The notes beneath the pieces were generated by a model. The model ran no database searches and was not told the origin of the DNA. It saw only the letters and a program-made list of their open reading frames with translations. Shown piece by piece: positions 1-5,871 of a DNA stretch of 9,586 bases; positions within the stretch are counted from its first letter, which is position 1; every line of letters begins with the position of its first letter. The DNA is from Chloroflexota bacterium. GTDB taxonomy: Bacteria > Chloroflexota > Limnocylindria > Limnocylindrales > CSP1-4. The stretch spans positions 1-9,586 of the forward strand of contig JACQEF010000240.1 in the NCBI GenBank assembly GCA_016200745.1. Reading direction: 5' to 3'. The translations under genes and the position numbers were made by a program.

Positions 1-28
1 CTATCAAGTCACGCCGGCCGGTCCGACA

Positions 29-128
29 CGTCTCACGGCCGGCAAGACGCATGAAGGCCACACCGATCGGGCGGGCAGGCAGGGTATGAGCCAAGCCGTG
101 AGACGCAGAGGAGGATGACACTCACGGC
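29..128. repeat. Three copies of an inverted/direct element, GCCGTGAG / CTCACGGC
   Basis: CTCACGGC occurs at 32-39 and 121-128, and its reverse complement GCCGTGAG at 95-102. The longer arm at 29-39 (CGTCTCACGGC) is an exact 11-nt inverted match of 95-105. The central copy can therefore pair with either flanking copy but not both. A separate 8-bp inverted repeat (13-20 with 36-43) overlaps the first copy. The block lies just upstream of the promoter of the gene at 197. It may be an operator with several half sites, an RNA with alternative folds, or the tail of an upstream transcript. No protein-coding gene is convincing in 1-196. Confidence 0.5.
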
Positions 129-162
129 ATGGTAGACGGCGGGCGCCCTCGAGGCGACTGTC

Positions 163-190
163 TTGCGCACGGACCGACGCTGGCTACACT
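163..190 (+). promoter_or_regulatory. Predicted leaderless promoter of the serine hydrolase-like gene
   Basis: The -35-like TTGCGC (163-168) is followed by a 16-nt spacer and the -10-like TACACT (185-190). Six nucleotides (191-196) then separate it from the ATG at 197, so transcription would begin at or next to the start codon. There is no Shine-Dalgarno sequence. The same TAnnnT spacing precedes three other genes in the window, which raises confidence in this one. Confidence 0.5.
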
Positions 191-196
191 CGCCCA

Positions 197-2122
197 ATGC
201 CCAGCCGCTCGCCGGTCGCGCAGGTCGTCCGCAGGCTCGCCGGCCGCACCGAGCCCGAGCCGCCGGCGAACGAGCCCCGAGAAGCGGAACCGGCACCGAG
301 ATCCATCGGGGTCATCTTCGTCCATGGCATCGGGAACCAGCCGGCGAGGGAGACGCTCCTCAACTGGGCGAACGCGATCATCGAAGTGCTCACCACCTGG
401 CGACGGGCGTTCGACGAGGCGCCGATCACCCATCCCACGATCGGTGAGGACCCGGTGGAGCAAGCTTCGGTCGAGCACGACGGAGCGGCCGACGAACGAG
501 CCTGGGTCCGGATCGGGATCCCCGCCACCGATCCGGCGCACCCGGCCACGACCTGGCTGCTGACCGAGGCCTACTGGGCCGGCGAGATCCGCGCGCCGGC
601 CTTCGCGCAGGCGCTTCGCTACCTCCAGAGTCACATCGGGGCGATCATCGGCGGGATCGCCGCCGGGTACGGGCTCCGGGAGCGTCGACGCGAGCGACGG
701 ATCGCAGCGATCATCGCCGACCAGCCGACGCCCTGGGACGCAGCTATCGAATCCCAGGTCGACGAGCTCCGTCGATCGGCGAGCCTCCGCTGGCGGTGGA
801 TCGACTGGTTCGACGAGATCTGGCAGCTGCCGCCGGTCCGCGGTCTGTTGAGCGTCGCCGCGACGACGATCAGCGTGGTGGCCCTGGCCATCTATGCCCC
901 GCTCCGTGCCTTGCCGATCCAGGCCATCCGCAACTGGGCCGAGCTGGCCAGCATCGACGCCCAGATCGTGAGCGCGTTCGGCGACCTGCCCGTGCTGCTG
1001 GACGACCCGGTCCAGGCCGCGATCGTCCGGGCTCGCCTGGGCGAGGCCATCCGGTGGGCACGGGATCGTGGCTGCGACGAGATCGTGCTGGTCGCGCATT
1101 CCGGAGGTGCCATCGTCAGCTACTCGACGCTGCTCGATGCGGCGTACGCCGATCTCCCGGTCGCGAAGCTGGTGACCCTGGGCCAGGGCCTTGCACTGGG
1201 CTGGCGGCTCGAGCGGACGACCGGCCCGTTCGTGGCCGGCAACCCCATCCGAGGGGACCTGGGGGCGGCTCGGCCCGGGCTTCGCTGGGTGGACTTCTGG
1301 GCCTCGTACGATCCGGCCCCCGCGGGCCAGCTCGTGGCCGTCGACGGATGCCCGCTGGTCGCCGTCGAGTCGCCGATTGACGGGCAGCCGCCTTCCCCGA
1401 TCCAGGTCGAGAGCCGGCCGATCACCAACTACATGCACATGGGCGAGGACCACGACGGGTACTGGCGAAACGAGGAGGGCTTCCTGGTTCCGTTGATCCG
1501 CCACATCGACGATCCACGGGGTGACGGCTCCGGCTCGCGGTTCTACACGTCGCGCCTGGGCCGCGCGGCACGGATCGAGCGACGGCGCCGGCGCGTGGGA
1601 CTGCTGTTCGGGTGGCGACGGCTGGCGTTCGGGACCGGACTGGCCTCGGTTGTGCTCGGGTTGATCCCGAGCATCACGCCCGAAGCGTCGCTGGCGACGA
1701 CCGGCGACGCCGTCGCGTCGGTCTGGTCGAGGATTCCGGCACACGAGGTGATCAGCGGCAGCATCGACGGATTCGGCTCGATGGTGGCCGTTGGGCTCGA
1801 TACGATCGGCCTCCACGCCGTCAGTCTCTGGCTCGCCTGGATCGGGCCGTGGGCCCTCGGTGCGATGGTGCCGCTCGCGGCGACCTATGCGATCTATGCC
1901 CGCGGCGTCGGGAGCTGGACGGCAGCCGATGCCGCCGAGCGCGAGAAGGTGCGAGCCGAGCTACCCGGCCCCGCTGGCGAGGCTTGGGCACGCTCGGAGG
2001 CGGTCCTCCTGGTCGGCGGCCTGGTCGCGCTCGTCCTCGCGGCGGCGGGCGTTCCGCTCGGCCTCCTCCTCGGCTGGATCGTCGGCGTGGCACTGGTGGC
2101 CTTCGTCGTTCGCCTGAGCTGA
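197..2122 (+). CDS. Membrane-anchored alpha/beta-hydrolase-like protein, function unknown
   Basis: 641 aa. After a basic, Pro/Glu-rich start, a hydrophobic strand leads into a VHGIG oxyanion-type turn (residues 42-46). A hydrolase nucleophile elbow AHSGG follows far downstream, with Ser302 as the candidate nucleophile. Asp372 (in YDP) and His419 (in EDHDG) come in the right order to complete a triad. The roughly 250 residues between the first strand and the elbow contain a basic helix (161-168) and one likely membrane segment (about 214-236). The C-terminal third has an Arg-rich stretch (461-466) and further hydrophobic segments near 476-491, 541-567 and 602-640. I infer a serine hydrolase held at the inner membrane. 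Bacterial proteins with a VHGIG start and similar layout are usually left as hypothetical, and the substrate cannot be read from sequence. The ATG fits the promoter 6 nt upstream. The gene converges on the mutase gene, leaving 21 bp between stop codons. Confidence 0.85.
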   Translation: MPSRSPVAQVVRRLAGRTEPEPPANEPREAEPAPRSIGVIFVHGIGNQPARETLLNWANAIIEVLTTWRRAFDEAPITHPTIGEDPVEQASVEHDGAADERAWVRIGIPATDPAHPATTWLLTEAYWAGEIRAPAFAQALRYLQSHIGAIIGGIAAGYGLRERRRERRIAAIIADQPTPWDAAIESQVDELRRSASLRWRWIDWFDEIWQLPPVRGLLSVAATTISVVALAIYAPLRALPIQAIRNWAELASIDAQIVSAFGDLPVLLDDPVQAAIVRARLGEAIRWARDRGCDEIVLVAHSGGAIVSYSTLLDAAYADLPVAKLVTLGQGLALGWRLERTTGPFVAGNPIRGDLGAARPGLRWVDFWASYDPAPAGQLVAVDGCPLVAVESPIDGQPPSPIQVESRPITNYMHMGEDHDGYWRNEEGFLVPLIRHIDDPRGDGSGSRFYTSRLGRAARIERRRRRVGLLFGWRRLAFGTGLASVVLGLIPSITPEASLATTGDAVASVWSRIPAHEVISGSIDGFGSMVAVGLDTIGLHAVSLWLAWIGPWALGAMVPLAATYAIYARGVGSWTAADAAEREKVRAELPGPAGEAWARSEAVLLVGGLVALVLAAAGVPLGLLLGWIVGVALVAFVVRLS

Positions 2123-2147
2123 GCCCAGGGCCGCCAGTACCGCTCAG
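2119..2147. terminator. Possible bidirectional hairpin at convergent stop codons
   Basis: CTGAGC (2119-2124) pairs with GCTCAG (2142-2147) across a 17-nt loop. Both stop codons, TGA at 2120-2122 on the plus strand and its counterpart at 2144-2146 on the minus strand, lie in the stem. There is no T-run on either side, so intrinsic termination is uncertain and the pairing may be chance. Confidence 0.2.
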
Positions 2148-3583
2148 ACCGCGATCGGCTCCCGGTATTCCCCGAAGACCTCGCGCAGGACGCGACACTG
2201 CTCGCCGAGCGTGACATAGGCGGCGGCGCAGCGGATGAAGTGCGGCATCAGGTTCGTCTCGCTCGATTCGGGCCGCGACGCCGCGTCGCGCAGGCCCCGC
2301 AACGCCGACTCGACCGCGGACGCGTCGCGCGCCCGCCTGGTCCCCTCCAGCCGGCCGAGATGGCGTTCGAGCGATCCCGGCGGCACCTCGAGGACCGGGA
2401 TCGGTGCCCGGTCGGCGTCGTCGGCGTAGGCGTTGATCCCGACGACCCGTCGTTCGCCCGTGTCGAACTCGCGCTGGTAGCGATAGGCCGCATCCGCGAT
2501 CTCGCGCTGCGGATAGCCCTCGGTGATCGCCGCGACCATCCCGCCACGACGGTCGATCTCGTCGAGATAGCGCAGGACGGCGGCCTCGGTCTCGTCGGTC
2601 AGCGCCTCGACGAACCAGGATCCGCCGAGCGGGTCGACGGTGGCGTCCACGCCGGTTTCCTCGGCGATGATCTGCTGCTGGCGGAGCGCGAGCAGCGCGG
2701 CCTCGGCGGTCGGGACGGCCAGCGCCTCGTCGTACGAGTCCGTATGGAGCGACTGCGTGCCGCCCAGCACGGCCGCCAGGGCCTGGAGCGCGACCCGGGT
2801 CAGGTTGTTGAGCGGTTGCTGCGGCGTCAGCGACACGCCGGCGGTCTGCGTGTGGAACCGCATCCAGGTCGATCGCTCGTTCTCGGCGCCGTAGCGCTCG
2901 GACATCAGTCGATGCCAGATCCGGCGCGAGGCCCGGAACTTGGCGATCTCCTCGAAGAAGTCGCTGTGGCTGTTGAAGAAGAACGACAGGCGCGGCGCGA
3001 AGTCGTCGACCCGGAGCCCGCGGGCGAGGGCGGCCTCGACGTAGGCCATGCCGTCCGCGATCGTGAACGCGAGCTCCTGGATCGCGGTCGAGCCGGCCTC
3101 CCGGATGTGGTAGCCCGAGATCGACACCGTGTTCCAGCGCGGCAGCTCGCGCGTCCCGAACTCGATCGTGTCGGTCACCAGGCGCATCGACGGGGCAGGC
3201 GGGAAGAGATACTCCTTCTGGGCCACGAACTCCTTGAGGATGTCGTTCTGGGTGGTGCCCTCGAGCCGGTCGCGCGGCACGCCCGCCTTCTCGGCGGCCA
3301 CGATGTACATCGCCCAGATCGGGGCGGCCGGCGAGTTGATCGTCATCGACGTGGAGATCCGGTCCAGCGGCAGGCCCGACAGCAGGAGCTCCATGTCGGC
3401 CAGGCTCGAGACCGCCACGCCGCACGTCCCGAACTCGCCCTCCGCCTCGGGGTCGTCCGTGTCGTAGCCGTAGAGCGTCGGCATGTCGTAGGCGATCGAC
3501 AGGCCGGTCTGCCCGGCCGCGAGCAGCTGCCGGAAGCGCGTGTTGGTGTCCTCCGCCGCCACGAACCCGGCGAACATGCGCAT
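2144..3583 (-). CDS. Acyl-CoA mutase catalytic subunit (methylmalonyl-CoA mutase family, isobutyryl-CoA mutase-like), 5' end disrupted
   Basis: The 479-aa open frame covers most of the substrate-binding TIM barrel of adenosylcobalamin-dependent acyl-CoA mutases. Recognisable blocks are GQTGLS (25-30), INSPAAPIWAMY (82-93), TQNDILKEF (111-119), SISGYHIREAG (154-164), FHTQTAG, LGGTQSLHT, VDPLGGSW and a C-terminal EVFGEYREP. His159 matches catalytic His244 of Propionibacterium shermanii mutase. Phe4 and Gln122 fall where that enzyme has Tyr89 and Arg207; the spacing (118 and 155 residues) is identical. Phe/Gln is the pair of isobutyryl-CoA mutase, so a butyryl/isobutyryl-CoA-type substrate is more likely than methylmalonyl-CoA. 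No B12-binding domain is present; in two-subunit enzymes it is a separate protein, not found here. The ATG at 3583 cannot be the native start: the same frame continues upstream as PLYRGRLWT, conserved in the family, and it lacks a ribosome site. See the fragment at 3616-3705. Confidence 0.9.
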   Translation of the reverse strand: MRMFAGFVAAEDTNTRFRQLLAAGQTGLSIAYDMPTLYGYDTDDPEAEGEFGTCGVAVSSLADMELLLSGLPLDRISTSMTINSPAAPIWAMYIVAAEKAGVPRDRLEGTTQNDILKEFVAQKEYLFPPAPSMRLVTDTIEFGTRELPRWNTVSISGYHIREAGSTAIQELAFTIADGMAYVEAALARGLRVDDFAPRLSFFFNSHSDFFEEIAKFRASRRIWHRLMSERYGAENERSTWMRFHTQTAGVSLTPQQPLNNLTRVALQALAAVLGGTQSLHTDSYDEALAVPTAEAALLALRQQQIIAEETGVDATVDPLGGSWFVEALTDETEAAVLRYLDEIDRRGGMVAAITEGYPQREIADAAYRYQREFDTGERRVVGINAYADDADRAPIPVLEVPPGSLERHLGRLEGTRRARDASAVESALRGLRDAASRPESSETNLMPHFIRCAAAYVTLGEQCRVLREVFGEYREPIAV

Positions 3584-3615
3584 CGTCCAGAGTCGGCCGC
3601 GATAGAGCGGTTCCG

Positions 3616-3705
3616 GCGCTCGGGCGCCCGGCGCAGGGCGGGTTCGAGTCGCTCGGTTTCCCAGGCGCGTCGACGGGCGGCCGGGTCGGCCGGTCGATCG
3701 GTCAT
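3616..3705 (-). pseudogene. Original N-terminal segment of the acyl-CoA mutase, now out of frame
   Basis: Starting at the ATG at 3705, this frame reads 30 residues. They end in WETERLEPALRRAPER, typical of the first helix of mutase large subunits. The next family-like residues, PLYRGRLWTMR, are in another frame from about 3610 onward. Only about 11 nt separate the ER codons from the YRGR codons. Intact relatives have roughly 35-45 residues there, including the LGFPGEYPFTRG region next to the CoA channel. This indicates a deletion not divisible by three, or a misassembly. The mutase frame is open upstream to a TAG, but I see no ATG, GTG or TTG there that would restore a full-length protein. 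Confidence 0.7.
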
Positions 3706-3712
3706 GGCGGCG

Positions 3713-3741
3713 ACTCTAGCAGTTGCGTCGGGGACTGGCCA
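3713..3741 (-). promoter_or_regulatory. Predicted leaderless promoter of the acyl-CoA mutase gene
   Basis: On the minus strand TGGCCA (3736-3741, four of six matches to TTGACA) is followed by 17 nt, then TAGAGT (3713-3718), then 7 nt and the ATG at 3705. It supports 3705 as the ancestral start. The element lies in the 75-nt gap after the lipoprotein gene, so the mutase need not be co-transcribed with it. Confidence 0.45.
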
Positions 3742-3780
3742 GACCACGGTCGATCGAGACGGGCGCTCGCGGTCCCGACG

Positions 3781-4362
3781 TCACTGCGCGCCGAAGGCGG
3801 CGACAGCGTCGGCGATGCGTGCGTCGGGCAGGTCGTTGGTGATCACAACGTTGACAATGTCAGCGGTCATGGACGGCCAGACCTCGACGGTCTGGAGCCG
3901 CTCGCCCGTCTGGGTGTCGAGCCGATGACCCGGGCGTCCGGCAAGCGTCACCGCGGTCCCGGCCAGGAGCTCTGTCCGCGAGGCGGCGCTCGCCCCGGCC
4001 AGGTAGAACTCGGCCATGTTGTCCGCCGTGAGCCCCGGCGCCGTGAAGACGGCCAGCGCCGCCGATCGTTCGGCCCCGAACGACCACGTGCCGCCCGCGA
4101 ACCGGATCTCCCTGATCCCGGCCGCCGCGAGCGAGCCGAGGGCCTCGGTGGTGCAGTGCCGGCCCGAGTCCACCTTGGTCGGATGCTCGCCCAGGAGGAT
4201 GGTCGGGATCCGGGCCTCGAGGTCCGGGTAGGCACCCGGCGACTGGCCGTCGGTCTGGCACGGCCCGGTCGGGTCGAAGCTCGGCGAAGCGCCGCTCGAG
4301 CAGCCTGCGAGGGCGACCGCGAGGGTCAGCGTGACGAAGCGAACACGGGTGGTGGCGAACAC
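3781..4362 (-). CDS. Predicted lipoprotein, function unknown
   Basis: 193 aa from a GTG start at 4362. The N-terminus has two arginines (residues 6 and 8), a hydrophobic core rich in Thr, Leu, Val and Ala, and a LAGC lipobox with Cys21 as the lipidated residue. Cleavage there would leave a mature protein of about 173 aa at the outer face of the membrane. The mature part begins with a Ser/Gly/Pro-rich linker and then reads as a compact globular domain with no family I recognise; two further cysteines (Cys35 and one in RHCTTEAL) could form a disulfide. The frame stays open upstream to 4665, but that extension is Arg/Pro-rich, would bury the signal peptide and has no start signal. The GTG instead sits 7 nt after TACGCT. 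The gene lies upstream of the mutase on the same strand. Confidence 0.75.
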   Translation of the reverse strand: MFATTRVRFVTLTLAVALAGCSSGASPSFDPTGPCQTDGQSPGAYPDLEARIPTILLGEHPTKVDSGRHCTTEALGSLAAAGIREIRFAGGTWSFGAERSAALAVFTAPGLTADNMAEFYLAGASAASRTELLAGTAVTLAGRPGHRLDTQTGERLQTVEVWPSMTADIVNVVITNDLPDARIADAVAAFGAQ

Positions 4363-4786
4363 GGCCGTCAGCGTAGCCCGAGCAAGGCCCCGACGCTCGG
4401 GACGATGCGCGGTGCCTTGCTGCAACTGGTACGGGCGTCCCGGTTCGGTGCGCGGGTGCGCCCGACCATCGAGCCGCCGGAACCGGGACGAGGGTGCCAT
4501 TGCCACAGCCGCGGGAGGGCGCGTACCGTTCCTCTCACGCCGACCCGCGATCAACCGGGGGACACCTGGGGTGTCGGTCACGGAACCAGGGACGGACGAT
4601 CGGTCTCGAGGCTGACTCGAGTCGAAGGATCTCGGACCTGGATCACGAGCCGAGTAACTGGACATCGGCCATCAGGCCTGGGTGACCGTCGGGACGGCAG
4701 CACTCATCGGGAATCATCAGCGCCAGGATCGCCCTCCGGGATATCGGGGGGCGATCGCGCGTTTCCGTCGGATTGCGGCCGCGCGA
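4363..4786. other. 424-nt stretch without a convincing gene
   Basis: This gap separates the lipoprotein start from the J-domain gene stop. Frames open here on both strands translate to Arg/Pro/Ser-rich sequence with no family resemblance, and no tRNA-like fold was found. Visible structure: the lipoprotein's TACGCT box (4370-4375); a 6-bp, 3-nt-loop hairpin GACACC-TGG-GGTGTC (4561-4575); a 10-bp palindrome GACTCGAGTC (4614-4623); and an 8-bp inverted repeat near the J-domain stop. Any small RNA or regulatory role is speculative. Confidence 0.5.
4370..4375 (-). promoter_or_regulatory. -10-like box (TACGCT) of the lipoprotein gene
   Basis: TACGCT on the minus strand lies 7 nt upstream of the GTG at 4362, the same arrangement seen before three other genes here. 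No good -35 hexamer is visible at 16-18 nt. It is used to choose the GTG start over longer alternatives. Confidence 0.4.
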
Positions 4787-4788
4787 TC
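4753..4788 (-). terminator. Possible hairpin at the end of the J-domain gene
   Basis: GATCGCGC (4753-4760) and GCGCGATC (4781-4788) are perfect 8-nt inverted arms with a 20-nt loop. On the minus strand the hairpin starts within the TGA stop codon. It is followed by a C-rich stretch, not T residues, so a canonical intrinsic terminator is not supported. Confidence 0.3.
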
Positions 4789-5509
4789 AGGCCGAGCGAC
4801 CGCGGCGCTCCACGCTCGCGTGCGCGCGCCGGGCCACGCCGCGGACGTCGAGATCGGCCTGGATCACCCGGGCGGCCTGCACCAGGTCGGGGTCATGGCT
4901 GACCGTGCTCGCCACCCAGTCGATGTAGGACGGCTCGAACGCCGCGATCTGGCCCAGCGTGTGGCCGTGGAACTTGCCGAACTCGATGACGGTCGCCTGC
5001 GCCTCCGGGAGCGGCGGTGCCGGTGGCCGGCGGAAGTGGCGGAGTCGATCGCGGACGAGCGGCCCCGTCGGGGTGGACGCGCGGGGCGGCTCCCGATCAA
5101 CGGGATCCTTGCGCACGGGCGGCTGGCCGGGTGGTGTCGCCCGACGGCCGCTCCCGCCGAGGACCTGGTTGCGCGCCCGGAACGTCTGGCTCATGTCCAC
5201 GCGGCCGGTCACCGGTCGGGTCGGCCGTGGCGGCGGCGGGCCGCCGCGGCGCGGACGGGCTTCCTCGAACGTCGCCTCGTCGCGGGGTCCGCGGGCCGCC
5301 GAGCGCTCCCGCGCCGGCTTGCGCGTGAGGGCCGCATAGGCGTCGTTGATCTCGGCCATGCGCGTGGTCGCGGCCCGCGATGCCGCCGGGTCGTCGCCGG
5401 TCAGGTCCGGGTGGTTCGTCCGGGCGAGGCGCCGCCAGGCGGCCTTGATCTGGGCCGGCGAGGCGCCGTCGGCGACGCCGAGGACGTCTCGCGGATCGCG
5501 TTTGGACAT
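4787..5509 (-). CDS. J-domain protein with C-terminal exodeoxyribonuclease X C-like motif
   Basis: 240 aa. Residues 5-63 are a J domain: DPRDVLGV start, a helix II ending in WRRLAR, the HPD motif at 33-35 (NHPDLTG) and a helix III ending INDAYAAL. The HPD loop is what stimulates Hsp70 (DnaK) ATPase in this family. There is no Gly/Phe region, zinc finger or substrate-binding C-terminal domain of true DnaJ. Instead a disordered Pro/Arg-rich linker (about 64-172) leads to a short domain, IEFGKFHGHTLGQIA followed by EPSYIDWVAS (about 174-201). This resembles the small C-terminal domain of exodeoxyribonuclease X-like proteins. A basic tail follows. I infer a specialised Hsp70 co-chaperone with a small binding module of unknown target. 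The ATG at 5509 starts immediately before the J domain and lies 7 nt after TACACT; AAGG two nt before the ATG is too close for a typical ribosome site. Confidence 0.85.
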   Translation of the reverse strand: MSKRDPRDVLGVADGASPAQIKAAWRRLARTNHPDLTGDDPAASRAATTRMAEINDAYAALTRKPARERSAARGPRDEATFEEARPRRGGPPPPRPTRPVTGRVDMSQTFRARNQVLGGSGRRATPPGQPPVRKDPVDREPPRASTPTGPLVRDRLRHFRRPPAPPLPEAQATVIEFGKFHGHTLGQIAAFEPSYIDWVASTVSHDPDLVQAARVIQADLDVRGVARRAHASVERRGRSA

Positions 5510-5516
5510 CACCTTG

Positions 5517-5522
5517 AGTGTA
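5517..5522 (-). promoter_or_regulatory. -10-like box (TACACT) of the J-domain gene
   Basis: TACACT on the minus strand stands 7 nt upstream of the ATG at 5509 and is identical to the box before the gene at 197. No recognisable -35 lies at 16-18 nt. The short distance implies a leaderless transcript. Confidence 0.4.
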
Positions 5523-5547
5523 GGGCACCGGCGGCGGCGTTCGGCCC

Positions 5548-5553
5548 TTGACA
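5548..5553 (+). promoter_or_regulatory. -35-like TTGACA upstream of the small ORF at 5571
   Basis: A perfect TTGACA lies 17 nt before the ATG at 5571. The position expected for a -10 box overlaps that ATG and holds only a weak match (CATGCT), so either the start is downstream or the hexamer is chance. The sequence just after it (GGTCG then CCCGG) resembles that after the TTGACA at 6528. Confidence 0.2.
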
Positions 5554-5570
5554 CGGTCGGGGCCCGGCAC

Positions 5571-5855
5571 ATGCTGAGTTCGCTCGATCATCCCGATGGG
5601 GATGCTGCCTTGGATCTCGACGTCTTGCTGGCCGTATCCGCAATGGTCCTCGCAGTGGCGATCCCGGTCGTCGCAATCGTGCCCGTCCTCCGGGTCAGCC
5701 GCGACAAGCTATTGGGGCGCCGCCATGGCCGCGATCGGTTCCTTGGAGCAGTTTCGAGGGCGGGCGTCCAGGCATCGCATCTTCAGGCGGACACGCCGGA
5801 CGTCGACGACATCGCGGTCCCGCTCCCGCCCGGTCCGCACCATCGTCGTCGCTGA
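5571..5855 (+). CDS. Possible small single-pass membrane protein
   Basis: 94 aa, not recognised. The first 17 residues are acidic, then a strongly hydrophobic stretch (about 18-40, rich in Val, Ala, Leu and Ile) forms one likely membrane helix. A basic segment (RVSRDKLLGRRHGRDR) follows, as expected for a cytoplasmic flank, and then an acidic patch and a Pro/His/Arg tail. Third codon positions are mostly G or C, as in the neighbours. The arguments for it are a plausible membrane topology, a fit between the divergent J-domain gene and the convergent reductase gene, and a stop codon followed directly by a hairpin. Against it are the lack of a ribosome site or good promoter and no family match. 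An overlapping frame from 5596 is less protein-like. Confidence 0.4.
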   Translation: MLSSLDHPDGDAALDLDVLLAVSAMVLAVAIPVVAIVPVLRVSRDKLLGRRHGRDRFLGAVSRAGVQASHLQADTPDVDDIAVPLPPGPHHRRR

Positions 5856-5871
5856 GCCGGACGAGCCGGCT
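5855..5871. terminator. Compact hairpin between convergent stop codons
   Basis: AGCCGG (5855-5860) and CCGGCT (5866-5871) form a perfect 6-bp stem with a 5-nt loop. It starts at the last base of the TGA at 5853-5855 and overlaps the minus-strand TAG at 5870-5872. It could act on both strands; no T-run follows. Confidence 0.3.

Noticed and set aside
115..135. Short ORF with a good GGAGG upstream region (ATG at 115)
   Set aside because: It reaches a TAG after six codons. It could only be a leader peptide, and nothing else supports that.
1..196. Cobalamin riboswitch, considered because a B12-dependent mutase is nearby
   Set aside because: No B12-box or core consensus is found on either strand, and the mutase is on the opposite strand nearly 2 kb away.
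122..1816. Long minus-strand frame (564 codons) opposite the hydrolase-like gene
   Set aside because: Composition is Arg/Asp/Gly-rich with no hydrophobic core, while the plus strand shows a promoter, catalytic motifs and membrane segments.
1821..3425. Minus-strand frame (534 codons) overlapping both the hydrolase-like gene and the mutase
   Set aside because: It is offset from the mutase frame and translates to low-complexity Arg/Gly/Pro sequence.
3630..3660. GGTTCGAGTC resembling a tRNA T-loop
   Set aside because: The flanks do not pair as a T-stem, no cloverleaf can be drawn, and the bases encode the mutase N-terminus.
3852..3863. TTGACAATGTCA palindrome as a promoter or operator
   Set aside because: It lies inside the lipoprotein coding region and is explained by its codons.
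2240..3928. Long open frame on the plus strand (562 codons) opposite the mutase
   Set aside because: It is antisense to a clear protein family. Its translation is Arg/Gly/Asp-rich without motifs, as expected for the shadow of a GC-rich gene.
4363..4665. N-terminal extension of the lipoprotein to an ATG at 4665
   Set aside because: It would place 101 Arg/Pro-rich residues before a good signal peptide and lipobox, and has no start signal; GTG 4362 is preferred.
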